Shown here in pieces: positions 1 to 7,225 of a stretch of 29,984 bases of DNA. Below the pieces are notes generated by a model, which ran no database searches, was not told where the DNA came from, and saw only the letters and a list, made by a program, of their open reading frames with translations. Origin of the DNA: JABFRZ01 sp036376275 (GTDB taxonomy: Bacteria; Planctomycetota; UBA1135; GCA-002686595); assembly GCA_036376275.1 (NCBI GenBank), contig DASVAP010000339.1, forward strand, positions 1 to 29,984, written 5' to 3'. Position 1 is the first letter of the stretch. Each line of letters starts with the position of its first letter. The translations under genes and the position numbers were made by a program.

Positions 1-536
1 ACCAGCTCGAACTCCGGGAACCCACCGATCTTCGCCTGCGCCCGCCCGACGATCAGCGGACTCCCCTCGGTGTAATCGAAGGCCGGCCGCACCCCCGCGC
101 GCACTCCCTGGCACCCGTCGAAGCGCAGCGCGAGCCCGGACACCCCGAGCTGGGCCAGCGCCGTGCGTCCCGCGTTCGCGATCATCTTGCCGAGCTCGAG
201 CAGCGCCTCCTTCTGGGCGAGGTCCGGCCCGCTGGCGGCGCGCAGGGTCGGCAGGACCTCCTCGGGCGCCATCAGGAAGTGGGCCGCCATCGTCAGCGCC
301 TCCGGGAGCGGCAGGAGCAGCGCGCCCAGGCGCGGCGCCTCGCCCTCGGGCGTGAAGGCCAGGCGGAAGGAGACGTGCACCATGCCCGCGCCGGCGGGAC
401 GGGTCGTGGCGCGCTCGACGTGCGCCGGGCCGAGGCGCAGCTCGCAGCCGAGCAGGGTGCCGAGGTCCTCGGCGACGCGCAGCAGGAGGCGGCCGATCAG
501 GGCGTCGTCGGCGATCGCGTGGCGGGTGCGGGTCAT
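1..536 (-). CDS. CheX/CheC-like protein, C-terminus cut by window edge
   Basis: 178 codons are visible, starting at ATG 536-534; the stop lies beyond the window. The central part resembles the CheX/CheC family of CheY-P phosphatases: a hydrophobic strand (residues 70-78), an alanine-rich helix, then a helix reading ELGKMIANAGRTAL (residues 114-127). In active family members this helix carries E-x-x-N. Here it is E114-L-G-K117, so the phosphatase asparagine is replaced by lysine, with another Asn at 121. The start overlaps the stop of the doubtful ORF upstream (ATGA). It lies just downstream of a flgM-like gene, which fits a motility or chemotaxis role. The family assignment is by pattern only; a divergent FliY- or FliN-associated CheC domain is the main alternative. 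Confidence 0.55.
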   Translation of the reverse strand, partial: MTRTRHAIADDALIGRLLLRVAEDLGTLLGCELRLGPAHVERATTRPAGAGMVHVSFRLAFTPEGEAPRLGALLLPLPEALTMAAHFLMAPEEVLPTLRAASGPDLAQKEALLELGKMIANAGRTALAQLGVSGLALRFDGCQGVRAGVRPAFDYTEGSPLIVGRAQAKIGGFPEFEL

Positions 537-721
537 GGGAGCGGGAGGGGGCCGCGCTTCCATCGGATCCGACGGGCCTCCGCGTGCACCGAAAGTGCGG
601 AGTCGGGGAGGTCGTGCGCGCCGGTGATGCGGAGCCGGTCGCCCGGCAGGACGGGTCCGCGCGCGGCGCGCGCGTCCTGGACGATCCTGAGCGACCGCGA
701 GCGGAGCTCGCGGGCGCTCAG
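533..721 (-). CDS. doubtful 62-codon ORF between flgM and the CheX-like gene
   Basis: This frame is open, has mostly G/C third positions, and ends in TGA overlapping the next gene's ATG (ATGA). No ATG, GTG or TTG gives a full-length product. The only NTG near the 5' end is a CTG at 721-719 that overlaps the FlgM stop (CTGA). The product would be basic, containing VLPGDRLRITG and ending in PLPLP, with no family I recognise. Against it, the first 35 nt form a strong hairpin that looks like a terminator or 3' processing signal for flgM. It may simply be the leader of the CheX-like gene. Confidence 0.25.
   Translation of the reverse strand: MSARELRSRSLRIVQDARAARGPVLPGDRLRITGAHDLPDSALSVHAEARRIRWKRGPLPLP
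687..721 (-). terminator. hairpin containing the flgM stop codon
   Basis: An 8-bp inner stem and a 7-bp outer stem are separated by one mismatch, with a 3-nt loop at 703-705. On the minus strand the 5' arm begins CTGA, so the FlgM stop codon (720-718) sits in the stem. No T-tract follows, so this is not a classical intrinsic terminator. It may be an RNA 3'-end stabiliser or a Rho-assisted terminator. The flgE end has the same architecture. Confidence 0.5.
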
Positions 722-1029
722 CCCCCCAGCAGCCGGTGCGCCGCCTGCTCGAGGCGCTCGGGCGTGTGGAGCTGGCCCAGCCGGTGGGCCTCGGTCAGCT
801 CGCGCACCTTGGCCTCGCGCTCGGCCGGCGAGGGCTCCTGCGCGGCCTGGGCCGCGGCCGACAGCTCCAGCGCGTCGCGCAGCTCCTCGCGCAGGGCCTC
901 GGCCTGGCCGAGACGGCCCTCGCGCGCGGCCCGCACGATCGCGCGGTTGGCGTTGACGAGCGCACGCTGCTGCTCCTCGTAGGCGCGGCGCGCGCGATCC
1001 GGTCCGGGTTGACTGCTGCGGATGTCCAT
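718..1029 (-). CDS. flgM: FlgM-like anti-sigma-28 factor
   Basis: Small 103-aa protein starting at ATG 1029, with GGAGGG four nt upstream. The C-terminal part (EAKVRELTEAHRLGQLHTPE, then EQAAHRLLG) matches the FlgM pattern of K-V-x-x-L, a short glycine turn, and a final helix ending in x-x-L-L. In the family this region binds FliA (sigma-28) and holds it inactive until the hook is finished and FlgM is exported. The N-terminus is short, charged and low in hydrophobics, as expected for an unfolded export substrate. An upstream in-frame ATG at 1086 would add 19 residues but would place the promoter-like box inside the gene, so I prefer 1029. The gene is separated from the operon upstream by two hairpins and has its own sigma-28-like -10 box. 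Confidence 0.65.
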   Translation of the reverse strand: MDIRSSQPGPDRARRAYEEQQRALVNANRAIVRAAREGRLGQAEALREELRDALELSAAAQAAQEPSPAEREAKVRELTEAHRLGQLHTPERLEQAAHRLLGG

Positions 1030-1061
1030 CGAGCCCTCCGGGTGGGAAGGGTTTCCCTCTC

Positions 1062-1069
1062 TTATCGGC
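1062..1069 (-). promoter_or_regulatory. sigma-28-type -10 box for flgM
   Basis: The minus strand reads GCCGATAA, identical to the FliA -10 consensus, ending 32 nt upstream of the flgM ATG. That leaves a leader of about 25 nt containing the GGAGGG ribosome site. The -35 at the usual 11-nt spacing (TCATGCCG) matches TAAAGTTT poorly, so only the -10 supports the call. Confidence 0.5.
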
Positions 1070-1165
1070 AGCCACGCGGACGGCATGAGCGAAAAGATTG
1101 GCTTCTCGCGGGCGCCGGCTCCCCCACCGCGCCGGAGAGGCCCGGGGGCCGAGGACGATCAGGGA

Positions 1166-1188
1166 GGGCGCGCGAGGATCGCGCGCCC
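1166..1188 (-). terminator. second hairpin after the GNAT gene
   Basis: Perfect 10-bp GC stem with a 3-nt loop at 1176-1178, about 33 nt beyond the GNAT stop. It stands in tandem with the hairpin at 1197-1225. No T-tract follows. Together they probably separate the flgF operon from flgM. Confidence 0.45.
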
Positions 1189-1196
1189 GGCCGATC

Positions 1197-1225
1197 CTGA
1201 CCGGGTGGCGAGGCCACCCGGTCAG
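1197..1225 (-). terminator. hairpin containing the GNAT stop codon
   Basis: Perfect 13-bp stem with a 3-nt loop at 1210-1212. The GNAT stop (1224-1222) lies near the base of the 5' arm, which begins CTGACC on the minus strand. It marks the end of the long flgF operon. No T-tract follows. Confidence 0.6.
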
Positions 1226-2301
1226 ATCGAGTCCAGCCCGAATGCGAAGGGCTCGAGCGGCAGGGCGCGGGGCGCGAAGCCCAGGCGCGCGAGCAGCCCC
1301 CGTGCCTCCTCGGCCACGTCCGGGGCCCCGAAGAGCAGCGCCTGGAGCGTCTCCGGCTCCAGGTCGGCCGCCGCCGTCGGGCCGCGCAGGCGCGTGTGAG
1401 CGCCGTCGAAGGCGACCGCCGCGGGGCTGCCGAGGGCGGCGCCGAGCAGCGCGCTCGCCGCCGGGAGGTCGAGCAGCTTGCCGAGGCCCAGGATGCCCGG
1501 CCGGGTCACCGCCCCGAGGCGCACCAGCCGGTAGGCGAGCTCGTGCGCGTCCAGCGGCGCCATCAGGAAGAGCGCGCCCGTCGCGCCCTCCGGGAAGCGC
1601 CGCTCGAGGTGCGCGCGCACCAGCGCCAGCACGTCCTCGGGCGCGCCGGCCCAGTCGTGCAGCGTGTCGGCCAGGTCGCGCCCGCGTCCGAGGCAGGCGT
1701 AGGCCACCGGCAGCGGCGGATGGGCGGGATGGGCGCGGCGCTCGCGCACGAGCGTGAGCATGCCGGGCACGTCGAGCAGCGCGCGGAACTCCTCCAGCGA
1801 GCGCTCGACGCGGCTCGGGTGGCGCGCGTGCAGGCGGTGGAGCACGGGCACGTCCTCCGGGCGCAGCGCGCGCACGCCGCTCGGCTCGGGCAGGCTGGCG
1901 GTCAGCTCGGAGACGAGCAGGAAGTCGCGCTCGCCGCCGAGCGGCGCGTAGCCGCGCGCGAGGTAGAAGCGCGGATCGGTGGCCCACAGCAGCGCGAAGA
2001 GGCAGCCCCGCGCGCGCAGCTCCTCCTCGGCGCGCGCCAGCAGTCGCGTGGCGAGCCCACGTCCACGCCAGGCCGGGTCGGTCGCGACCGAGCCGATCAG
2101 GCCGCCGCGCAGGCGCTCCCCCCCCACCACGAACTCCCGAACGAGGATGGTGCAGGCCGCGCGCGGAGCGCCCTCTTCCTCGAGCTCGACCGTGGCGCCG
2201 TCGAAGCGCGCGTCGAAGACCAGCGGGTACTCGCGCGCCAGGGCCTCGCAGGCGAAGACGCGCTCGAGCAGCGCGCGCGCCGCCGCCGGGGCGGCCCTCA
2301 T
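1222..2301 (-). CDS. GNAT-family N-acetyltransferase (Eis-like size), last gene of the flagellar operon
   Basis: 359 aa. Near residues 72-95, the stretch VATDPAWRGRGLATRLLARA is the acetyl-CoA-binding motif A of GNAT enzymes (R-G-x-G-x-A). The later FALLWATDPRFYLARGYAPL is the closing beta-strand and loop of the same fold. The remaining about 220 residues look like a second, degenerate GNAT-like half, as in the Eis family. The start ATG overlaps the stop of the preceding 100-aa gene (ATGA), so the two are translationally coupled. Its place at the end of a rod/hook operon suggests it acetylates a flagellar protein or a sugar for glycosylating one. That is inference from position; the substrate cannot be read from the sequence. 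Confidence 0.75.
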   Translation of the reverse strand: MRAAPAAARALLERVFACEALAREYPLVFDARFDGATVELEEEGAPRAACTILVREFVVGGERLRGGLIGSVATDPAWRGRGLATRLLARAEEELRARGCLFALLWATDPRFYLARGYAPLGGERDFLLVSELTASLPEPSGVRALRPEDVPVLHRLHARHPSRVERSLEEFRALLDVPGMLTLVRERRAHPAHPPLPVAYACLGRGRDLADTLHDWAGAPEDVLALVRAHLERRFPEGATGALFLMAPLDAHELAYRLVRLGAVTRPGILGLGKLLDLPAASALLGAALGSPAAVAFDGAHTRLRGPTAAADLEPETLQALLFGAPDVAEEARGLLARLGFAPRALPLEPFAFGLDSI

Positions 2302-2600
2302 TCCTGCTCCCCGCGCGCGATCTCGGCCGCGCGGAAGGCCTCCAGCAGGCCCTCGCCCAGCGCCAGGGCCTCCTCCAGGCTCGCGCGCGCCGTGTCGAGC
2401 GCCTGGGGCAGCTCGGCGGGATCGGTGAGCGTGTGGCTCTGGGCCTCGAGCTCGGCCGCGCGCGCCGTCAGGCGCTCGAGCAGGGCCTCGAAGGCCGGCG
2501 CGGACGCACCGGGGCGCGGCGCGGAGGCGGGGCCGCGCGCGGCGTCGGCCGCGCGCACGCCGCTGGGCAGGCTCGGGGGCAGGCTCGGAGTTTCGGCCAT
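2298..2600 (-). CDS. 100-aa protein of unknown function in the flagellar operon
   Basis: Lies 4 nt beyond flgL and overlaps the GNAT gene by 4 nt (ATGA), so it belongs to the operon. Residues 1-35 are proline/alanine-rich and probably disordered. Residues 35-100 predict as two helices with the pattern L-x-x-P-x-x-L-x-x-A-x-x-x-A-R-x-S-L-x-x-A-x-x-L-x-x-x-L-L-x-A. This is loosely like FliE or a secretion chaperone, but too weak to name. No signal peptide or membrane segment is seen. It may be a small rod/hook-basal component or an export chaperone for FlgL. Confidence 0.6.
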   Translation of the reverse strand: MAETPSLPPSLPSGVRAADAARGPASAPRPGASAPAFEALLERLTARAAELEAQSHTLTDPAELPQALDTARASLEEALALGEGLLEAFRAAEIARGEQE

Positions 2601-2604
2601 CTCT

Positions 2605-4032
2605 CTATCCCAGGTAGTTGAGGAGCGAGGTCTGGATCAGGCGCGCGCCGGAGGCCTGCGCCAGCTCGAGCAGCAGCTGCGAGCGCGAGAGCGACAGGGC
2701 CGCCTCGGCGAGGTCCGCGTCCTCGACCGCCGAGAGGCGCGTCTCGAGCTCGAGCCCCAGGCCCACCTGGCGCTGCTCGGCGCCCGCCAGGCGCGCCGAG
2801 CGCGCCCCCAGGACGCCCAGGCCGACCAAGAGGTCGTCGTGCGTCCGGTCGAGCGCGTCGAGGCGTCCGCCGAGGCGCGTGGCGAGCTCGGCCGCGTCGA
2901 GCCCCTGCCCGCCGCGCAGGTCCTCGACCAGGCCCTCCAGGACGTCGAATGGGTTGGCCGTCGAGCCGAAGGTCACGAGCTCGGTGCCGGCGCGCAGGAT
3001 GCCGCGCGTGTCGACGTGCAGGACCTGCCCGAGCGCGTCGTTGCGCAGCTCGAGGTCCGTGGCGTTGAAGTCGAGCGTGCGGAAGGTGGTTCCGTCGAGC
3101 GAGGCCGAGCCGCGCCCGGTGACCGTGCCGGTGTAGGAGGAGCCGTTCCAGCCCTCGAGGTCGAGGTGCAGCTCGCCGCCGAGCTCGTTCTTCACCACGA
3201 GATCGAAGCGCTGCCCCGGCGGCGGGATCGGCACGGCCGGGCCGTTGCCGAGGCGCACGGTGTTGTCGCCCGCGTCGATGCGCAGCCCGTTCACGCCGAG
3301 CAGCGTGTCCTGGTCGCCGCCGTCGATCAACGCCACGCCGACCGAGCCGAGCGCGCCCGAGTCGGTGCCGTCGTGGCGCAGCACGAGGTAGGCCTGGCCC
3401 GTGCCCTCGTCGGCCGTCGTGCCATTGCGCGCGCCGGTCAGGCCCTCCAGGCGCGTCGGACCCGGCACGGAGCGCCCGTAGATGCGGTTGCCGGCGGCCG
3501 TGATCGCGACCATCGCGCCCTCGCCGGCCTGCACCATCTGCTCCTCGCCGTTGCCGCGGTAGACGACGAAGGTGCGCCCGCCGCTCTCGATCTCGACCCA
3601 GGGCGAGCTGCCGACCGCCGTGCCGCCGAAGAGGTGGCTGCCGTCGACCTCGAGGTTCGCGTCGTCGAGGAGCTGCGCGCGGATCGCCTCCAGCTCGGTG
3701 GCGATCGTGGCCCGGTCGCCGTCGTTCAGGGTGCCGTTCATGGCCTGCACGACGAGCTCGCGCGCGCGCGTCAGGAGCTCGGAGGAGTGCTGCACGGTCG
3801 AGGCCGCGCGGTCGAGGCGCGAGCGCCCCGTGGCCACGCCCTCCTGGATGCGTGCCACGCGCGCCAGGCCCCGGCGCAGGTCGAGCGCGCGCGCGGCGCC
3901 GGCGGGGTCGTCCGAGGGCCGCTGGATGCGCTTGCCGCTGGCGATCTCGCGCTGGGCGCGCAGGAGCTCGAGCTGGTTCGAGCGCAGGCCGGAGAGGACG
4001 CGGGAGTAGCTGGAGAGGGTGCTGATGCGCAT
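2605..4032 (-). CDS. flgL: flagellar hook-filament junction protein FlgL (enlarged)
   Basis: 475 aa; common FlgL proteins have about 300-320. The N-terminus (MRISTLSSYSRVLSGLRSNQ, then SGKRIQRPSDDPAGAARAL near residues 32-50) is the flagellin-type D0/D1 helix with the S-D-D-P-x-x-A signature. The C-terminus (residues 430-475, ending LLNYLG) is the matching D0 helix. The extra 150 or so residues in the middle form a variable, beta-rich, glycine/threonine-rich domain exposed on the surface. The start ATG has a weak upstream AGGAG (12-nt spacing) and lies 15 nt after flgK. Confidence 0.93.
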   Translation of the reverse strand: MRISTLSSYSRVLSGLRSNQLELLRAQREIASGKRIQRPSDDPAGAARALDLRRGLARVARIQEGVATGRSRLDRAASTVQHSSELLTRARELVVQAMNGTLNDGDRATIATELEAIRAQLLDDANLEVDGSHLFGGTAVGSSPWVEIESGGRTFVVYRGNGEEQMVQAGEGAMVAITAAGNRIYGRSVPGPTRLEGLTGARNGTTADEGTGQAYLVLRHDGTDSGALGSVGVALIDGGDQDTLLGVNGLRIDAGDNTVRLGNGPAVPIPPPGQRFDLVVKNELGGELHLDLEGWNGSSYTGTVTGRGSASLDGTTFRTLDFNATDLELRNDALGQVLHVDTRGILRAGTELVTFGSTANPFDVLEGLVEDLRGGQGLDAAELATRLGGRLDALDRTHDDLLVGLGVLGARSARLAGAEQRQVGLGLELETRLSAVEDADLAEAALSLSRSQLLLELAQASGARLIQTSLLNYLG

Positions 4033-4047
4033 GGTGGGTTGCTGCTC

Positions 4048-6402
4048 CTAGAGGAGGTTCAGCACCTCTTCGCCGAGCTGGTTGACGACGGACAGGTACT
4101 GGGCCGCGGCCGCGAAGGCCTGCTCGTAGGCGACCAGGTCGACGAGCTCCTCGTCCACGTTGACGCCCGAGATCGAGGCGCGGCGCTCCTCCAGGCTCGA
4201 GAGCACCGCCGCGCTGGCCGTCAGCGAGCTGTCCGCCAGGGCGCCCTCGAAGCCGACGTCGCTGACCAGCTCGTCCCAGAAGCGCCCGAGATCGACGCCC
4301 CCCAGGCGCTCGTTGTCGGCGTGCTCGAGCGCCAGCAGGTCGAGCACGAGCCCGCCGTCGCCGGCCTCGCCCGAGAGCGAGATCGCGAGCTGCGCGGGAT
4401 CGTCCGCCAGGCCCTTGCGCAGGGCGATGTCGGCCGCGCCCGAGCCCTCCAGCATCGTGTTGAGTCCCAGGGCCACGAGCACGTCGGCCGAGTCCGAGTC
4501 CGCCAGCGCGTCGAAGGCGATGCGGTCGCCATGCGTGGCCGACAGCTCGCCCAGCCCGAAGCTGGCGCGCACGCCGTGGGCCACCTCGAGCTCGGTGCCC
4601 GGCACGTAGCCGGCGCCGACGTCGAGGGTCGTCACCACGTTGCCGGCGCGGTCCAGCACCTCGACCTGGAGGCCCGGCGTCGTGCCGATCGTGCCGTCGC
4701 TCGTCGGACGGAAGGTGTAGCGCTGGTCGGCGGCGCCGGTGTAGGTCCCGGAGAGGCGCACGTCGACCGCGTTGGCGCTGCCGGCCACGGGCGTGCCGAC
4801 CAGGCTGCTCCAGCCCAGCGCCGCCGCGGCCGTGCCGCCGGTGACCGTCAGGGTCGCGGCCGTGCCGGTGGCCAGCGACTGCACGAAGAGGTGCCCGTCG
4901 ACCACGCTGGCCGCGACGCCGTTCGCCTGGGCCTGCGGGTGCGCGTTGATCACGTCCGCGAGCTCCTCGGCCGTGGCCGCGCCGATGTTGGCGAAGTCGG
5001 AGGCGGCGAAGGTCAGCGTGAAGGCGGCCGGCGGGCCGCCGGACTGCGTGCGCAGGGTCAGGGTGTCGCCCGGCGCGAGAGCGAAGGGCTCGGCCGCGCC
5101 CGTCCCGAGCGTGGGGCGCGCGCCGCCCAGCAGGCCGGCCGGATCCGGATCGGCGTCCAGGCGCCGGCTGAAGTCGAAGGTGAAGCCCTGGTCGGCCGCG
5201 ATCCTCAGGCGCCCGCTGGCGTCGAGCGAGGCCGAGAGCTGCGGCACGCCGTCGAGCGCGTCGAGGAAGCCCTGCACGGTCGTGTGCGTGGCGCTGACGT
5301 CGATGCGGTGCCTGGTCAGCGCACCGCTGGCCTCGTCGACCACGTTCACGTACAGGGCCCCGCTGGTGACCTCGAAGGGCAGGCCGGCGCGCGCCAGGAG
5401 CTCGTCCTCGACGCGCCCGTCGCCGTCGAAGTCCGACAGGGCCGAGGCCCCGGTCAGGCTGCGGAAGCCGCCGCCGGTCGGCATGCCGGTCGAGTGCACG
5501 CGGTTGATCGAGCGGATCAGCTCGCGCGCGAGCTGGTCGAGGCGCGTGCGCAGGCCGGGCACCAGCTCCTCGCCCAGGCGCAAGAGGCCGCCGACCTCGC
5601 CGCCCGTCAGGGGCACGAAGCCCTGCGAGCCGGCGATGCGCACGCGCGGCGTCCCGCCGCTCGTGTCGAGCGAGAGGTGGTTCGCGCGCGCGGCGCCGAC
5701 CAGCGTGTTGCCGGCCACGAGCACGCGCACCGAGCCGTTCGGGCCCTGGGTCGTGGTCACGTCGACCAGCTCCGCCAGGCGCTCGAGGGCCACGTCGCGG
5801 CGGTCGCGCAGGTCGTTGGCCGGCACGCCGACCGACTCGGTCTCGGCGATCTTCTCGTTCAGCACCACGACCTCGTCCGCCAGCGCGTTGACCTCGCCCA
5901 GGCGCGCGGCGATGTCGGCGCGCGCGTCGGCGCCCTGGCGGTCCATGTCCGAGGCCAGCTCGCGGAAGCGCGCGCTCAGGGCCTCGGTCGACTCGACCAC
6001 GGCCGTGCGCCGGATCGGGTCGGCGGGCGCCGTGCCGAGCTGCGAGAGCTGGTCGAAGAAGCCGTCCATCAGGCGTCCGAGGCCGTTGTCGCCCGGCTCG
6101 CCCAGGAAGGCCTCGAGCTCGCTCAGCCCGCCGCGCTGGGTCGCGAGCGAGCTGGCCAGCGAGCGCTGGCCCAGGATGCGGCGCCCGAGCAGCTCGTCCA
6201 CGCTGCGCTGCACGCTGCCGACGTCCACGCCCGAGCCGATCAGGAGCTTGCCGAGCTGGACCGGCAGGGCGCTGCCGAGCTGCACCCTCTGACGGGAGTA
6301 GCCGGGCGTGTTCGCGTTGGCGATGTTGTGCCCGACGGTGTCCAACGCGTAGCGCGCGGAGAGCAGGGCCTTGAGACCGGTGTGCAGACCGATGACGGAC
6401 AT
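4048..6402 (-). CDS. flgK: flagellar hook-associated protein FlgK (enlarged)
   Basis: 784 aa, against about 550 in enterobacteria. The N-terminus has the rod/hook signature, ALDTVGHNIANANTPGYSRQ near residues 18-37. The C-terminus (SGVNVDEELVDLVAYEQAFA through QLGEEVLNLL) is the conserved FlgK D0 helix. Residues of about 180-700 contain an extended variable region with repeated FlgK-type beta domains, rich in Asp/Gly/Ala. It caps the hook and joins it to FlgL. It begins 2 nt after the stop of flgN, its likely export chaperone. Confidence 0.95.
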   Translation of the reverse strand: MSVIGLHTGLKALLSARYALDTVGHNIANANTPGYSRQRVQLGSALPVQLGKLLIGSGVDVGSVQRSVDELLGRRILGQRSLASSLATQRGGLSELEAFLGEPGDNGLGRLMDGFFDQLSQLGTAPADPIRRTAVVESTEALSARFRELASDMDRQGADARADIAARLGEVNALADEVVVLNEKIAETESVGVPANDLRDRRDVALERLAELVDVTTTQGPNGSVRVLVAGNTLVGAARANHLSLDTSGGTPRVRIAGSQGFVPLTGGEVGGLLRLGEELVPGLRTRLDQLARELIRSINRVHSTGMPTGGGFRSLTGASALSDFDGDGRVEDELLARAGLPFEVTSGALYVNVVDEASGALTRHRIDVSATHTTVQGFLDALDGVPQLSASLDASGRLRIAADQGFTFDFSRRLDADPDPAGLLGGARPTLGTGAAEPFALAPGDTLTLRTQSGGPPAAFTLTFAASDFANIGAATAEELADVINAHPQAQANGVAASVVDGHLFVQSLATGTAATLTVTGGTAAAALGWSSLVGTPVAGSANAVDVRLSGTYTGAADQRYTFRPTSDGTIGTTPGLQVEVLDRAGNVVTTLDVGAGYVPGTELEVAHGVRASFGLGELSATHGDRIAFDALADSDSADVLVALGLNTMLEGSGAADIALRKGLADDPAQLAISLSGEAGDGGLVLDLLALEHADNERLGGVDLGRFWDELVSDVGFEGALADSSLTASAAVLSSLEERRASISGVNVDEELVDLVAYEQAFAAAAQYLSVVNQLGEEVLNLL

Positions 6403-6404
6403 GT

Positions 6405-6872
6405 TCAGCCCCGCGCGTCCACGAGGTGGCCCTCGGCGCCGCTCGCACCCGAGGCGAGCAGGCTCCAGATCTCCTCCAGGAGACCGCGGTGGTAGTGGGC
6501 CAGGGCCGACAGCGCGCGGCTGGCCTCCTGGTTCGCGCGCACGGCGGCGCGCAGCTCGTCGCGCAGCGCCACCAGGCGCGCGGTGTCCAGGTCCTCGGCC
6601 GAGAGATACGGCAGGAGCCGCGTGAGCGTCAGCGTGCGCACCGGAACGGCCAGGGCCGCCGCCAGGCGCTCGAAGAGCTGCACGCGCCGCGTCTCGCGCG
6701 CCGCCGACGGCGCCAGCAGCTCCTGCAGGGCCGCGGCCGAGCGCTCGAGCTCGGGGCCGGCGCCGGAGCGCGCGGCGCGCCCGACGGCCGCCAGCGCGGC
6801 GCCCAGGCTCTGCTGCGCGGCCAGCTCCTCCTGCAGCCAGGCCTCGGCCTGGATCGCCAGGGTCGCGATCAC
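6405..6872 (-). CDS. flgN: FlgN-like export chaperone for FlgK/FlgL
   Basis: 155 aa, almost entirely helical and coiled-coil-like, with leucine/alanine heptads and no signal peptide, as in FlgN. In the family it binds the C-terminal helices of FlgK and FlgL and delivers them to the type III export gate. The start is GTG, overlapping the TGA of flgJ (GTGA), and the gene sits directly in front of flgK. Sequence conservation in this family is low, so the call leans on size, helix content and position. Confidence 0.75.
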   Translation of the reverse strand: MIATLAIQAEAWLQEELAAQQSLGAALAAVGRAARSGAGPELERSAAALQELLAPSAARETRRVQLFERLAAALAVPVRTLTLTRLLPYLSAEDLDTARLVALRDELRAAVRANQEASRALSALAHYHRGLLEEIWSLLASGASGAEGHLVDARG

Positions 6873-7225
6873 GGCGTCGCCTCCGCCGGCGTGGACGCGA
6901 GCGCGCCGTCCGTGCGGCTTTCCAGGTCGCGCGCGACCAGGCGCGCGATCCCGAGCGCGTCGCGCCGGGCCAGGGCCGCGCCCAGGTGCTCGTCGAACCA
7001 GCCCTCGTAGACCTCGGCCCCGGAGCCCTCGCCGAAGGGGCTCTGCGGCATCGAGCGGCGCAGCTCGCGCACCAGCAGGGTCGCGAAGAGCTGCTCGAAC
7101 TGGCGCGCGGTCTCGGCCGGGCCGCCGGCCTCGGCCGCGCGGCGGGCCTGCTCCAGGCGCGCGTCGGCCAGGGGCTCGAGCGAGGCCAGGCGGGCCGTGA
7201 CGACGTCGAGGGACGGGGACTCCAT
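6869..7225 (-). CDS. flgJ: FlgJ-type rod-binding protein, no muramidase domain
   Basis: 118 aa. Residues 38-105 (ARQFEQLFATLLVRELRRSM, then VYEGWFDEHLGAALARRDALG and ARLVARDLE) match the rod-binding domain of FlgJ, which caps the growing rod in the periplasm. The C-terminal peptidoglycan hydrolase of enterobacterial FlgJ is missing, as in many non-gamma bacteria, so another enzyme must open the wall. The ATG overlaps the flgI stop by one base (TGATG), and the TGA overlaps the flgN GTG. No Sec signal is needed in this family. Confidence 0.88.
   Translation of the reverse strand: MESPSLDVVTARLASLEPLADARLEQARRAAEAGGPAETARQFEQLFATLLVRELRRSMPQSPFGEGSGAEVYEGWFDEHLGAALARRDALGIARLVARDLESRTDGALASTPAEATP

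Noticed and set aside
61..120. TGGCAC at about 109-114 as another sigma-54 promoter
   Set aside because: No TTGC at the required spacing, and it lies inside the CheX-like gene on the other strand.
1030..1086. FlgM start at ATG 1086
   Set aside because: It would put the GCCGATAA box inside the gene; ATG 1029 has GGAGGG and the family-like length.
1396..6495. 1699-codon open frame on the plus strand across flgK, flgL and the GNAT gene
   Set aside because: It is the antisense shadow of GC-rich genes: composition is almost all A, R, E, G and V, and it contradicts three well-conserved minus-strand proteins.
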